Positions 54,456 through 64,000 of a stretch of DNA of 64,000 nucleotides are shown piece after piece (the first letter of the stretch is position 1; each line of letters opens with the position of its first letter). Below the pieces are notes generated by a model, which saw nothing but the letters and a program-made list of their open reading frames with translations, did not search any database and was not told the origin of the DNA. The translations under genes were made by a program, and so were the position numbers. Source of the DNA: Pseudoalteromonas sp. MMG010 (GTDB taxonomy: Bacteria > Pseudomonadota > Gammaproteobacteria > Enterobacterales > Alteromonadaceae); assembly GCF_018100905.1 (NCBI RefSeq), contig NZ_JAGJEG010000002.1, positions 62,001 through 126,000 of the forward strand, given 5' to 3'.

Positions 54456-54654
54456 TCGTTATATTGAAATTGATGGCTATAATGTGTCGCACTGTTATAG
54501 TCATCACTCTATTACACATACAATCTTTTTAATGTATTTAATCTCATTTATACTGACTATTTGCTAAGAAGTAATCGTGTTTGGGCATGCGTTTAAATTT
54601 TGTCGATTTGATGGTAAATCACAAAACAACATTCTTTAGAAAGGGAGTTATAAA

Positions 54655-54978
54655 GTGCGTCGATTTTTATTATTTATTGGCTACTCCAGTGTGATAGGGA
54701 GCTTTGGCGATGCGGGTTTAGGACTCTATGCTTTATGGCTTGTGGCGAGTACTGACTTTGTATCGATGGCTATTTCATTGGATGAATTTTTAAAAAATTA
54801 CGTCACGTATATTTATTGGGTTAAATCAATCGCATTTATAGTTATGCCTAAAGGTGTTGCAACATGGCTGTTTTCTATCCCCGCATTAATTTATTTTCCT
54901 ATTAGAATTTTAATGAGTATGGTTATTGGCTGGTGGGCTTTAAATAAGGCAACTAAGTTAAGGCCAAGCATTAAGTAA
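54655..54978 (+). CDS. Small membrane protein of unknown function
   Basis: The 107 residues start at a GTG with AAGGGAG nine bases upstream. Three hydrophobic segments (about 4-30, 54-64, 68-95) are separated by a charged loop SLDEFLKNYV. No domain is recognised, and no operon partner is close. Confidence 0.6.
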   Translation: MRRFLLFIGYSSVIGSFGDAGLGLYALWLVASTDFVSMAISLDEFLKNYVTYIYWVKSIAFIVMPKGVATWLFSIPALIYFPIRILMSMVIGWWALNKATKLRPSIK

Positions 54979-55125
54979 CTTTCTGCTTTTTGGTTTTAAA
55001 AGGTAAAGGCTATAAATAGGACATATATTTTTTTGTTGTGTATTTAGCGATTCTAAATAAAAAGGCAGCAAATGGGGGCTTTGAATTGTTATAATCACAT
55101 TACGATAAATAAATAAGAAGCCCTT

Positions 55126-55461
55126 ATGTCACAGCCTAATTGCCCACAATGCCAATGCGAATATGTTTATGCCGATCAACAATTATTAATTTGCCCAGAA
55201 TGTGCCTATCAATGGAACCCTCATCATACAGATGACGATGAGTCTATTATCGTTAAAGATGCCAATGGAACATTATTAAACGACGGTGATAAAGTGACGA
55301 TTGCTAAAGATTTAAAAATTAAAGGCAGCTCCCAAGTAATAAAAATTGGGACTAAAGCAATTGTTCGTCGTGTACTTGAGAAAAAAGATCATGAACTTGA
55401 CTGTAAAGTCAATGGGATTGGCGAAATGATGGTAACGGCTAAGTTTGTAAAAAAGGCTTAA
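55126..55461 (+). CDS. yjdM: YjdM family zinc-ribbon protein (formerly PhnA)
   Basis: The 111 residues match E. coli YjdM in length. An N-terminal zinc ribbon has CPQCQCEYVY and CPECAYQWN (two CxxC). The body reads VKDANGTLLNDGDKVTIAKDLKIKG and ends with the SH3-like MMVTAKFVKK. The name PhnA is historical; it is not a phosphonoacetate hydrolase. The exact role is unknown. It stands alone, converging on the AraC regulator gene. Confidence 0.92.
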   Translation: MSQPNCPQCQCEYVYADQQLLICPECAYQWNPHHTDDDESIIVKDANGTLLNDGDKVTIAKDLKIKGSSQVIKIGTKAIVRRVLEKKDHELDCKVNGIGEMMVTAKFVKKA

Positions 55462-55505
55462 CAGACACGTGATGTAATTATAATGTTTAACTGTTTGGTA
55501 TGACA

Positions 55506-56516
55506 TTAGCCAAACAGTTTTCGTCTGACTACTTTACGGTAGGCGCTTGGGGTTTGATAAAGTACTTTTTTAAACACTCGGGTTAAATGCCCCTGATCGT
55601 TATAACCGACTTCTAATGCCACTTCTTGAATAGACAAATTAGATGACGCGAGCAATTCCTTGGCAGCTTCTACTCTGAGCTGTTGCCAATATTGTACTGC
55701 ACTTTGATTTGTAGCCTGCTTAAAACGGCGAGTAAATGTACGGTAACTTAAACTGAATTGGTCAGCAACTTGCTGTAAGTTAAGCGACGAGGCCAAGTTC
55801 GTTTTTAGCCAAAACTGTATTTGTGCAATAAGCTCATCGGGGTGCTTATCAACTGCGCCTTCTAAATAACGTTGCTCTTCGTATGGTTTACGTATTTCGT
55901 GCGAAAAATTACGCTCTACATGCTGTGCAGCGGCTTTTCCATAATATTGGCTAATAATATGCACAATAACATCGGCGAGTGCATTTAAACTCGCTACCGT
56001 ATATAAACGCTCAGACTGGGTTATAAAAAAATCAGGTTTGAGTAATACTTGTGGATAGTCACGACTAAACTGCTTAGCGTAATGCCAGTGAGTGGTTGCT
56101 GGATGGCCATCGAGCAAGCCTGCTTGTGCAATAAAGCAATTGCCTGTCCCTACGCCAACAAGTTGACTGCCTTTTGCAAAACTATTTTTTAACCATTTAA
56201 CAATCAATTTATTAGCATGCACTACGGGGCGTGGATTTCGCCAAATCCCCGGGACGATAATTAAATCACAATCGGGAGCTTGCTCTGTGGTGCAGTCGGG
56301 CATAATTGATACCCCTGAACGAGTGGCTATAGCGTGAGGTTGTTCGGCGACTAACGTGATATTTAATGATCTAAACTCATCTTTATTTAAATGCCCCTTT
56401 GCAAATGCTTCACCGGCTCTTAGCATTTCTATTGGCAAGGTTAAGCTGGTCATTAATAGTTGAGGATAAGTACTAATGGCTATATTTAATGCGCTTTGGT
56501 GCTGTATTTGCGACAA
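55506..56516 (-). CDS. GlxA-type AraC-family regulator with DJ-1/PfpI-like domain
   Basis: The 336 residues combine an N-terminal DJ-1/PfpI-like sensor (PDCDLIIVPGIWRNPRPV, VGTGNCFIAQAGLLDG with a Cys at the nucleophile elbow) and a C-terminal AraC HTH (LQQVADQFSLSYRTFTRRFKQ, then IQEVALEVGYNDQGHLTRVFK). It is transcribed away from the ketoacyl synthase gene, with 126 bases between, so it may control that gene; this is an inference from position only. Confidence 0.9.
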   Translation of the reverse strand: MSQIQHQSALNIAISTYPQLLMTSLTLPIEMLRAGEAFAKGHLNKDEFRSLNITLVAEQPHAIATRSGVSIMPDCTTEQAPDCDLIIVPGIWRNPRPVVHANKLIVKWLKNSFAKGSQLVGVGTGNCFIAQAGLLDGHPATTHWHYAKQFSRDYPQVLLKPDFFITQSERLYTVASLNALADVIVHIISQYYGKAAAQHVERNFSHEIRKPYEEQRYLEGAVDKHPDELIAQIQFWLKTNLASSLNLQQVADQFSLSYRTFTRRFKQATNQSAVQYWQQLRVEAAKELLASSNLSIQEVALEVGYNDQGHLTRVFKKVLYQTPSAYRKVVRRKLFG

Positions 56517-56642
56517 GTAGATGCTCCGACCAGTAAGTTATGGCTATTTATGCTGAATATTTGGCTATTAAAGCACAATTTAGCAATGCTATTCCATTTA
56601 AACTTACTGCATATTCTCATAACACGTTTTTAAAGGTTAATT

Positions 56643-58550
56643 ATGACTGCATTACCCGTAATAGTGGGCATGGGTGGCATTAATGCTGCTGGGCGTACTT
56701 CTTTTCATCAAGGTTATCGTCGTATCGTGTTAGATGCTTTAAATAAGCAAGATCGTAATGATACATTTTTAGGCCTCGCCACTTTAATGAATTTAGTTAG
56801 TGTTGTAGATGGACAATTACAAGATCAACAAGGTAACAGTGTCTGCGCAGACGAAATAGAAACTCGTTTTGGCAAACAAATCATCGCCGGTACGCTTATT
56901 CGTAAAATAGAACGCGAACATTTTGATGTAGATGCAACACCGTGGCAGCAAAAAATGACATTAACAGCGTCGGATGATAATGCCATTGTATTTGAAACGC
57001 GTGCACGTGATTTACCCAACCCGGTTCCTGCTAGTTGGCAAGTAGAGACGCTGCAAGATAAAAAAGTAAAAGTTACTATTGCCGCCGATATTGCGATTAA
57101 ACACGATTCGACACGTGATAACCCAATTAAATCGGCAGGACAGTTGCCTAAAGGGTTTGATCCAGCGGCTATGTATAACAGTCGTTATCAACCACGTGGT
57201 TTACAAGCCACTATTTTTGCCGCTACCGATGCAATTAAATCAACGGGCCTTGCTTGGCAATATATTATGAATAGTGTTGAGCCTGATAAAATTGGTACCT
57301 ATTCGGCTTCTGTTATTGGCCAAATGGACGATAAAGGCCTTGGTGGTTTAATAAAAGCACGTCAACAAGGTGAACGCGTAAGTACTAAGCAATTAGCGCT
57401 TGGCTTAAATACAATGCCGACCGATTTTATTAATGCTTATGTTACTGGGAATGTCGGCACAACGTTTTCTACTTCAGGCGCGTGTGCTACGTTTTTATAT
57501 AATTTACGTGCGGCTGTGAATGACATTCAAGCGGGACGTACTCGTGTAGCCATTGTAGCGAGTGTTGAATGTGCTATCACTCCCGAAGTAGTTGAAGGTT
57601 TTGGTAATATGAGTGCCCTCGCGAATGTTGAAGGTTTACGTCGATTAGATGGTTTAAGCTCTGATGAAGAGCCTAATTACACAAAAAGTAGCCGTCCATT
57701 TGGTGAAAACTGTGGTTTTACTTTGGGCGAAGGGGCACAAGTTGCTATTTTAATGGATGATGCCTTAGCACTCGAGCTAGGTGCAGACATTATGGGTAGT
57801 GTCCCCGATGTATTTGTTAACGCCGATGGGGTAAAAAAATCGATTACCTCTCCAGGGCCTGGTAATTATATTACGATGGCAAAATCGGCAGCGCTTGCTA
57901 GCAGCTTGTTAGGTAAAGAAGCATTACAGCAGAAAAGTTTTATTTTAGCGCATGGGTCGAGTACACCGCAAAACCGTGTCACTGAGTCGTTAATTTATCA
58001 TAAAGTAGCGCAAACATTTGCTATAGATAATTGGAAAGTGACTGCGCCAAAGGCGTTTGTTGGCCATACAATTGCGCCTGCAAGTGGCGATCAACTAGCG
58101 ATAGCACTGGGCGTATTTAGTCATAATATTATGCCTGGAATTACCACGATTGATAAAGTAGCTGATGATGTTTACAACGCGCATCTTGATATACGCAACA
58201 GCCATTACACATGTGATGATATGGAAATTGCATTTATAAATTCAAAAGGCTTTGGTGGTAATAATGCAACGGCGACTATTTTAAGTGCAAAAGTGACTTT
58301 AAAAATGCTTGCTAAACGCCATGGCGATAAAGTAATGGCTGATTATGCTGAAAAAAATAAAGCAGTAAGCGTTGCGCAAAATGATTATAAATCGCAAGCA
58401 GATTTAGGCCAGTACGAATTAGTTTATCGTTTTGGTGATGGATTGATTGATGATAATGACATTGTTATTGGCGAAGACGGTATTGAACTACCAGGCTTTG
58501 ATAAAGCGATTTCGTTTAGTACAAACCACTCCTATCAAGATATGTTTTAA
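56643..58550 (+). CDS. Beta-ketoacyl-ACP synthase, FabY-like
   Basis: The 635 residues are much longer than FabB/FabF (about 410) and close to the 634-residue FabY of Pseudomonas aeruginosa, which starts fatty-acid synthesis. The active Cys is in STSGACATFLYN (about 277-288), the two His in AHGSSTPQNR and GHTIAPASGDQ. FTLGEGAQVAIL is conserved in ketosynthases. About 100 extra residues precede the first thiolase half. No FabH is in the window, so whether it initiates synthesis here is open. Confidence 0.82.
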   Translation: MTALPVIVGMGGINAAGRTSFHQGYRRIVLDALNKQDRNDTFLGLATLMNLVSVVDGQLQDQQGNSVCADEIETRFGKQIIAGTLIRKIEREHFDVDATPWQQKMTLTASDDNAIVFETRARDLPNPVPASWQVETLQDKKVKVTIAADIAIKHDSTRDNPIKSAGQLPKGFDPAAMYNSRYQPRGLQATIFAATDAIKSTGLAWQYIMNSVEPDKIGTYSASVIGQMDDKGLGGLIKARQQGERVSTKQLALGLNTMPTDFINAYVTGNVGTTFSTSGACATFLYNLRAAVNDIQAGRTRVAIVASVECAITPEVVEGFGNMSALANVEGLRRLDGLSSDEEPNYTKSSRPFGENCGFTLGEGAQVAILMDDALALELGADIMGSVPDVFVNADGVKKSITSPGPGNYITMAKSAALASSLLGKEALQQKSFILAHGSSTPQNRVTESLIYHKVAQTFAIDNWKVTAPKAFVGHTIAPASGDQLAIALGVFSHNIMPGITTIDKVADDVYNAHLDIRNSHYTCDDMEIAFINSKGFGGNNATATILSAKVTLKMLAKRHGDKVMADYAEKNKAVSVAQNDYKSQADLGQYELVYRFGDGLIDDNDIVIGEDGIELPGFDKAISFSTNHSYQDMF

Positions 58551-58569
58551 GCACACATACTTGAATTCC

Positions 58570-58595
58570 AAGGCGCTGTTTAAGGCGCCTTTTTT
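58570..58595 (+). terminator. Terminator after the ketoacyl synthase gene
   Basis: AAGGCGC and GCGCCTT pair over seven bp around eight bases, followed by six T. Confidence 0.8.
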
Positions 58596-58723
58596 ATGTC
58601 AGTGGACTTTTATTAAGTAAATTAAAGTTGATTAAAAAACCACCGTGTTAGTTGTTTATTATCTTGCATTTATGAATCATCTTTGTTTCTATATTAGAAA
58701 AGCAATCTAGGATGGATAAATTA

Positions 58724-59749
58724 ATGAAAAAATCTCTACTGGTACTTTCTTTAGCAACTACTTTTATTCACTTATCAGCTTTAGCAGATGACTTTGTACC
58801 TGCTAAAGTAATTAATAAAAACTATGATCAGCTTACAAATACTTCACCGCGAGCATCAAGGTTAGAAGGGATTAACCTAAGCAGTTATGTAGTAGATGAA
58901 AACGGGCAAGTGAGTGATATCGAAATTGTAGCGACGGTAGGGCATAAACTATATCAAAGAGAAGCCATCGATTACATTTCTAAGCTTAATTATAAAAGCG
59001 CACAACTTAATGGCGGTGCTATCTCAACAGCTAAAAGCATTACTGTTAGTTCGCAAAACTTACACGCTAGCTTTTCAAATGACCAACCATCACTTGGTTT
59101 TTTTAATAACTACGAGAAAGCGAGTAAATTAATTGAAGCTAAAAAACTTGATGAAGCTAAAACTTATATTAGCGAATTAGAAAGCGAGCACACTAAAAAT
59201 ACCGTTGAAATTGTTTTACTCGCGTGGCTTAAAAGCCAACATAGCTATTTTGTTCAAGATTGGAAAAGTTTTGATAAGTCTATATATGAAGCGTTTTTAT
59301 TTAGGGATAACTTACCCGATCAAATTAAAAAGCGAGTGATTAAAAATGCACTGCAGTGGTTTATATCAAAACAAGATTACGTGCGCGCTTACGATGCGAT
59401 TGAAGCATTAGATGATATTAAGTCTTTAACATTTTCAGAGCAAAACAAAGCGCAGCTAGTAGCGCAGGTGAACGACATATATAAAAGTTCGGGTGTAATA
59501 AATCAACAAATTTCACTTGAGCCTGATCAGGCTGTTTTACCATTATTATCTAAAAGTGAAGTTGAATTAACAACAGACAAGCCTTTATCTAAAGTGCAGC
59601 TTCGGTGTGAAAATAAAGTAGTGGATTACGACACAAGCGCTATTGATAAAATTGTAATTTCGCAAAACGACTTGCGCTGTGGGTTATTAATTAAAAGCGC
59701 TCAAGCTCAAACAGTCACAATTAAACAAAGTGGTAAGCGCTTTTTATAA
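58724..59749 (+). CDS. Periplasmic protein with TonB-C-like domain
   Basis: The 341 residues start with a signal peptide (KKSLLVLSLATTFIHLSALA); the ATG at 58724 follows GGATGG and suits this better than the ATG at 58712. Residues about 35-100 look like a TonB C-terminal domain (SSYVVDENGQVSDIEIVATVGHKLYQREAIDYISKLNYKSAQLNGGAIS). The rest is helical and TPR-like (KLDEAKTYISELESE). Such proteins may contact TonB-type partners; no exbBD is nearby. Confidence 0.7.
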   Translation: MKKSLLVLSLATTFIHLSALADDFVPAKVINKNYDQLTNTSPRASRLEGINLSSYVVDENGQVSDIEIVATVGHKLYQREAIDYISKLNYKSAQLNGGAISTAKSITVSSQNLHASFSNDQPSLGFFNNYEKASKLIEAKKLDEAKTYISELESEHTKNTVEIVLLAWLKSQHSYFVQDWKSFDKSIYEAFLFRDNLPDQIKKRVIKNALQWFISKQDYVRAYDAIEALDDIKSLTFSEQNKAQLVAQVNDIYKSSGVINQQISLEPDQAVLPLLSKSEVELTTDKPLSKVQLRCENKVVDYDTSAIDKIVISQNDLRCGLLIKSAQAQTVTIKQSGKRFL

Positions 59750-59777
59750 ATAGTGATTGCACAGGTTTACTAACTAA

Positions 59778-59806
59778 AACCCCGCAATATTATGCGGGGT
59801 TTTTGT
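59778..59806. terminator. Terminator between the TonB-C-like gene and the acyltransferase gene
   Basis: AAACCCCGCA and TGCGGGGTTT pair perfectly around ATATTA, followed by TTGTTTTT. It mainly ends the plus-strand gene. Confidence 0.85.
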
Positions 59807-59808
59807 TT

Positions 59809-60993
59809 TTAAATGTATTTAGCAATTAAGCTGTGTTTGTTGTTACGTTTCCAAGTCATGTAGCGCTTAGCCAGTAAAGTGGTAAGCCCAATAACGACGG
59901 CTATAAAAGTAAGTGTAGCTACGTAGCTCATTCCATATGCTGGTGGCAGGCCGACTAAAGTTTCGCCGTAGGTCATATCGCTAAAATTAAGCCCTAAAAC
60001 AGGAATAAGCAACCACGCAATTGCATGCAACAAATATAAATGCACAAGGTATGAAAACATACTGGTTTTACCAAGGACTTGTAAAAACCCCCGTGAAAAG
60101 TTAGCTTTTAGGTAGCTTAAGAGCCACAGTGCGATAAGACCTAAACCTACGGTTAAAAGCATAAACTGTAATGACAGCGGATATTTGGTTGGGTTTAAAA
60201 ACGACATAACGGTATCAAAAGTATTATTGTGGATGCTAAATATTGAAGTATCACCATATAAATTAAAACCGCGTAGTATTGCATACAACGATAAGCAACT
60301 TACACCGAGCAAAGCTGCGTGGCTCATTGCTTTTGCGTTGTATTGTTTTGCTTTGTAATAAACACCGGCGCAATAAGCAAGTGCCATTAAGCCCACAATG
60401 GGAGCTACCGGGTAGGTTGTTCTGATTTTAAAATCCAAAGGCAGTTCGAGTACATTTTTTTGATGTGCTATAGACCAAAGCGTATTTGCCAGAGTATTAG
60501 GCTCAAAGCGTACGCCATCAAATATATTATGGCCAAACACTAATAACAATCCGGTAATAAATAGTGTACGCAAACCAAGTAAACGTAGTAGCCCCAACAT
60601 GACAAACCCCCAGCCAATTGCCCAAATAACTTGTGCGTACAACATTGGGTATAATGGATTAAAGCTCCATGACCATGAGACAATTGTAAATTCAAACAAA
60701 ATAAGTACCAAACCGCGGATAATCAAGTTTTGTGAGAATGCTTTGGTACAGATGTATTTATGCTCGGTTATAGCCGCCGACAACCCCGCTAAAAATACAA
60801 ATAAGGGCGCGCAAAAGTGCGAAACGAAACGTGTAAAAAAGGTAAGGGGATCCGTGCCTGGAATAGTCATCGGATCGGTCACTGAATAATTTAGACAATA
60901 ATACATACCATGGTCTATAACCATAAAAATAATGATAATACCTCGAAGTAAATCAATGTGATGTAATCGAGGGAATGAGGCTGTGATCGACAT
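59809..60993 (-). CDS. DUF1624 membrane acyltransferase-like protein
   Basis: About 394 residues with ten or so hydrophobic helices. RLHHIDLLRGIIIIFMVIDHGMYY and FVSHFCAPLFVFLAGLSAAI are typical of the heparan-alpha-glucosaminide N-acetyltransferase-like (DUF1624) family, with the expected His in VIDH and in FVSHF. The ATG at 60993 is chosen; a TTG four codons earlier is possible. The substrate is unknown. It is monocistronic. Confidence 0.82.
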   Translation of the reverse strand: MSITASFPRLHHIDLLRGIIIIFMVIDHGMYYCLNYSVTDPMTIPGTDPLTFFTRFVSHFCAPLFVFLAGLSAAITEHKYICTKAFSQNLIIRGLVLILFEFTIVSWSWSFNPLYPMLYAQVIWAIGWGFVMLGLLRLLGLRTLFITGLLLVFGHNIFDGVRFEPNTLANTLWSIAHQKNVLELPLDFKIRTTYPVAPIVGLMALAYCAGVYYKAKQYNAKAMSHAALLGVSCLSLYAILRGFNLYGDTSIFSIHNNTFDTVMSFLNPTKYPLSLQFMLLTVGLGLIALWLLSYLKANFSRGFLQVLGKTSMFSYLVHLYLLHAIAWLLIPVLGLNFSDMTYGETLVGLPPAYGMSYVATLTFIAVVIGLTTLLAKRYMTWKRNNKHSLIAKYI

Positions 60994-61138
60994 AACTAAG
61001 TTCAAATAGGTGATAAAAATTTGCCGTTATTATATGTGATACAATAACGTTACGCGAGAATGAATAGATTAAATGTTAAGTAATCATCACCTGTATTTAA
61101 TTAACATAAGCTAAGGTTGGGATGAGCCAAACATCTGG

Positions 61139-61555
61139 TTACTTAAATTTTTTAACGTATCTGAGCGTTATAAAATTAATGACAGCTAACACAATGGCGA
61201 TTTCATAGCGGTTATAAGCCACAGCGATACCAATTAACCCCATATTCCAGATACTCGCAGCTGTTGCTGTACCATATGTTGTTTTATTATTTTTTAAAAT
61301 TGCGCCACCGCCAATAAAGCCAATGCCAGTAATAATGCCTTGTAGCATTTTAGACTGTGCTTCTGCACCAGGTAATACTGATAGGGCAATTAATGCATAA
61401 CCGCACGATGCTACGGCGACTAAAGGAAATGTACGTAAACCTGCGCCATCGTGACTTTTTTCTCTGTCGTATGCCATAGGGAGGGCTAATAGGTAGGCTA
61501 TCCCTAGCTGTATTAAGTTATCGGTAATTTCGTTCCACTGTAAATCTATTTCCAT
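61139..61555 (-). CDS. MgtC/SapB family membrane protein
   Basis: The ATG at 61555 (MEIDLQWNEITDNLIQLG) has AGGA upstream and gives 138 residues; a longer reading by nine residues lacks a site. Four helices and the motif LALPMAYDREKSHDGAGLRTFPLVAVASCG match MgtC proteins, as does GIGFIGGGAILK. The C-terminal ACT-like domain of full MgtC is missing, as in the short SapB-like members. It may affect magnesium or ATP-synthase homeostasis. Confidence 0.88.
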   Translation of the reverse strand: MEIDLQWNEITDNLIQLGIAYLLALPMAYDREKSHDGAGLRTFPLVAVASCGYALIALSVLPGAEAQSKMLQGIITGIGFIGGGAILKNNKTTYGTATAASIWNMGLIGIAVAYNRYEIAIVLAVINFITLRYVKKFK

Positions 61556-61807
61556 TATGATTCCTATTGCTAAAGTATGCAAACATACAGCAAAGGATAC
61601 GCCAAAATTTAAATTGCTATAAATCAGTCGCTTAAATCATTCTTTGATAAGTTAAACTATGGCAGTCTGAAAAGTTTACATAGTCACTTACATTGATTTT
61701 CAATATTAATTAGTTATAGCCATGTAAAATTTTTAATATTACATATTCTTACAATGTTGCTTTTAAAATTGTATATAATTTAGCTAATGCTTTGATCAGG
61801 ATAAACA

Positions 61808-62182
61808 ATGAGAACGCTCACTCTATTTTTATGTATTATTTATTTAAGTGGCTGCACCGTCGCTGGTGCCATCATTGACGGCCAGGCACAATCAAATGCA
61901 CGTGATAATCAATATAGTAATAGTCCTGCTCGTTCAGAGCCTTATAAAAACCCACTAGCGCCTGTCCCTACAGACAAAAATGGGTTTAGTTTTACTAATA
62001 TTGGATTGAAAATAGATTCTTTACTGATCAATTTAGTAAAAGGTGAGGGCAATACTGTACAAGTATGCAGGCAAGTGAATAAAGTTTTGAAAGAGTGTGT
62101 AGAAGTCGATAAGTCAGATCTACACACTAATGAGGCTACGCAGTCAAAAACTGACTATGAAATAATAAGTGTTGGTCAATAA
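61808..62182 (+). CDS. Putative lipoprotein of unknown function
   Basis: The 124 residues begin with a lipoprotein signal: TLFLCIIYLSGC, with Cys at about 16 as the lipidated residue. The mature part is Asn/Ser-rich, then has NTVQVCRQVNKVLKECVEV with two cysteines that could bond. AGGAT precedes the ATG. Its last 47 bases run antisense to the end of fghA, which is unusual. Confidence 0.65.
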   Translation: MRTLTLFLCIIYLSGCTVAGAIIDGQAQSNARDNQYSNSPARSEPYKNPLAPVPTDKNGFSFTNIGLKIDSLLINLVKGEGNTVQVCRQVNKVLKECVEVDKSDLHTNEATQSKTDYEIISVGQ

Positions 62183-62978
62183 AGCTACTGATAAAAAAGT
62201 AACTATGATCGTACCCTTCTTGTATTTCAAATGTTAACGGGTAACCGTTTTCGTGGGCTACAGCCACTAGGTTTTGTGGTTTAAGCTGCGCTTCTAAAAA
62301 ACCGTCAGCGCTTCCTTGAGTGGCTAACATAGGTAAGTAATCACCTTGTTTAGCTAGCTTCATAAGTTCGCATGTATCGTATTGCGCCCAAAGCGATTTA
62401 TCGTTGCCTAAATAGCCTGTAAACGCTTTTATGCCCCAAGGGCAATTCATTGGGTTAACTATTGGGCTAAACGCAGAAGCGCTTACATATGCTTTTGGGT
62501 TTTTAAGTGCAACCATTAAAGCCCCGTGTCCGCCCATTGAATGACCACTAATGGCTTTAGTACTTGTTATCGGAAAATGCTGCTCGATAAGCGTGGGAAG
62601 CTCATCAACGACATAGTCGTACATATTAAAATGGGTGTTGTAAGGTGCTTGTGTTGCATTGAGATAAAACCCAGCACCTTGAGCAAAGTCGTAACCGTCT
62701 TCATCGGGCACGTTTTCTCCACGCGGGCTGGTATCGGGTGCAACGATTGCAATACCTAGCTCAGCGGCTTTTTTAAACGCGCCGGCTTTTTGCATAAAGT
62801 TTTCGTCGGTACAGGTTAAGCCCGATAGCCAATAAAGCACGGGTACTTTGTTTGTTTCACTTGCACCTGGAGGTAAAAATACCGCAAAGCGCATAGTGCA
62901 ATGTGTACTTGTTGCAGTATGGGTATATTGCTTATGCCAACCACCGGCTACTTTTGTACTTGAGATATTCTCTAACAT
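62136..62978 (-). CDS. fghA: S-formylglutathione hydrolase
   Basis: FghA releases formate from S-formylglutathione in formaldehyde detoxification. The ATG at 62978 (MLENISSTKVAGGWHKQYTH) follows AAGGA and gives 280 residues. The nucleophile Ser is in GHSMGGHGAL (near residue 150), WLSGLTCTDENF is the oxyanion region, and the late DHSYFF supplies the His. adhC lies directly upstream on the same strand, 65 bases away, giving the usual pair. Confidence 0.95.
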   Translation of the reverse strand: MLENISSTKVAGGWHKQYTHTATSTHCTMRFAVFLPPGASETNKVPVLYWLSGLTCTDENFMQKAGAFKKAAELGIAIVAPDTSPRGENVPDEDGYDFAQGAGFYLNATQAPYNTHFNMYDYVVDELPTLIEQHFPITSTKAISGHSMGGHGALMVALKNPKAYVSASAFSPIVNPMNCPWGIKAFTGYLGNDKSLWAQYDTCELMKLAKQGDYLPMLATQGSADGFLEAQLKPQNLVAVAHENGYPLTFEIQEGYDHSYFFISSFIDQHLLFHSQFLTA

Positions 62979-63043
62979 AAAAATCCTTAAAAGCCGCAAA
63001 CATTTAAATTTTACGACTTTTATAAGCTGTTGACGTATTTGTA

Positions 63044-64000
<957 letters not shown>

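Overview
The window looks like a stretch of chromosome from an AT-rich marine gammaproteobacterium, most likely Alteromonadales and plausibly Pseudoalteromonas. The reasons are the trpEGD-CF-BA gene order with a fused trpCF, the yciB / trp / rnm-yciO neighbourhood also known from enterics, the glk / LacI regulator / edd-eda-gap block, assimilatory nitrate genes, and a stand-alone FabY-like synthase. This assignment rests on gene content read by eye. No rRNA, tRNA, CRISPR array, insertion sequence or prophage was seen.

Layout. 1-2.5 kb: end of an NSS-type sodium symporter, yciB, an HU-type protein. 2.5-9.5 kb: trp operon on the minus strand, preceded by an untranslated leader that appears to hold TWO complete attenuators in series. 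Each has its own short Trp-rich leader peptide (WWW, then WW) and its own terminator hairpin. 9.5-12 kb: rnm (PHP nuclease), yciO, scpA (no scpB follows), and a 55-residue ORF. 12.4-16 kb: a small hydrolase, a secreted HExxH protein, a long gene-poor region with a sigma54 promoter feeding a probable ~83-nt small RNA, a quinone oxidoreductase, and a DUF2999-like protein. 16-34.6 kb: a molybdenum and nitrate-assimilation island. It carries moeA, modABC, moeB, a NarK/NasA-type nitrate transporter, a PP2C-kinase fusion, a porin, an FAD electron-transfer subunit, nitrate reductase NasA, a YbiB-like protein, moaA, mobA, moaBCDE and a MOSC protein. Two transcription units in this island start at sigma54 promoters with upstream NtrC-like boxes.

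34.7-38.6 kb: a 1286-residue soluble fusion of a ClpA-like AAA+ module, a receiver-like domain, an FtsH-like AAA module and an M41 protease. This is the most unusual protein here. 39.1-45.6 kb: Entner-Doudoroff block (glk, LacI regulator, edd, eda, gap) with three copies of one palindromic operator. 45.7-51.5 kb: LRR-kinase, YebC/YeeN family protein, unknown secreted protein, secD-secF without yajC. 51.5-64 kb: GreA-like factor, membrane proteins of unknown role, opgG, yjdM, a GlxA-type regulator, FabY-like ketoacyl synthase, a TonB-C-like periplasmic protein, DUF1624 acyltransferase, MgtC-like protein, a lipoprotein, and the formaldehyde detoxification pair fghA / adhC, the latter running off the end.

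How the genes work together. The Mo genes supply cofactor (MoaA, MoaC, MoaD/MoaE, MoeB, MoaB, MoeA, MobA) and molybdate (ModABC) for NasA. NarK and the porin would bring in nitrate, and sigma54/NtrC would tie expression to nitrogen limitation. No sirohaem nitrite reductase is present, so the nitrite step must be encoded elsewhere. The sRNA candidate may belong to the same nitrogen circuit. The glk-edd-eda-gap genes make a glucose-to-pyruvate route under one LacI-type repressor.
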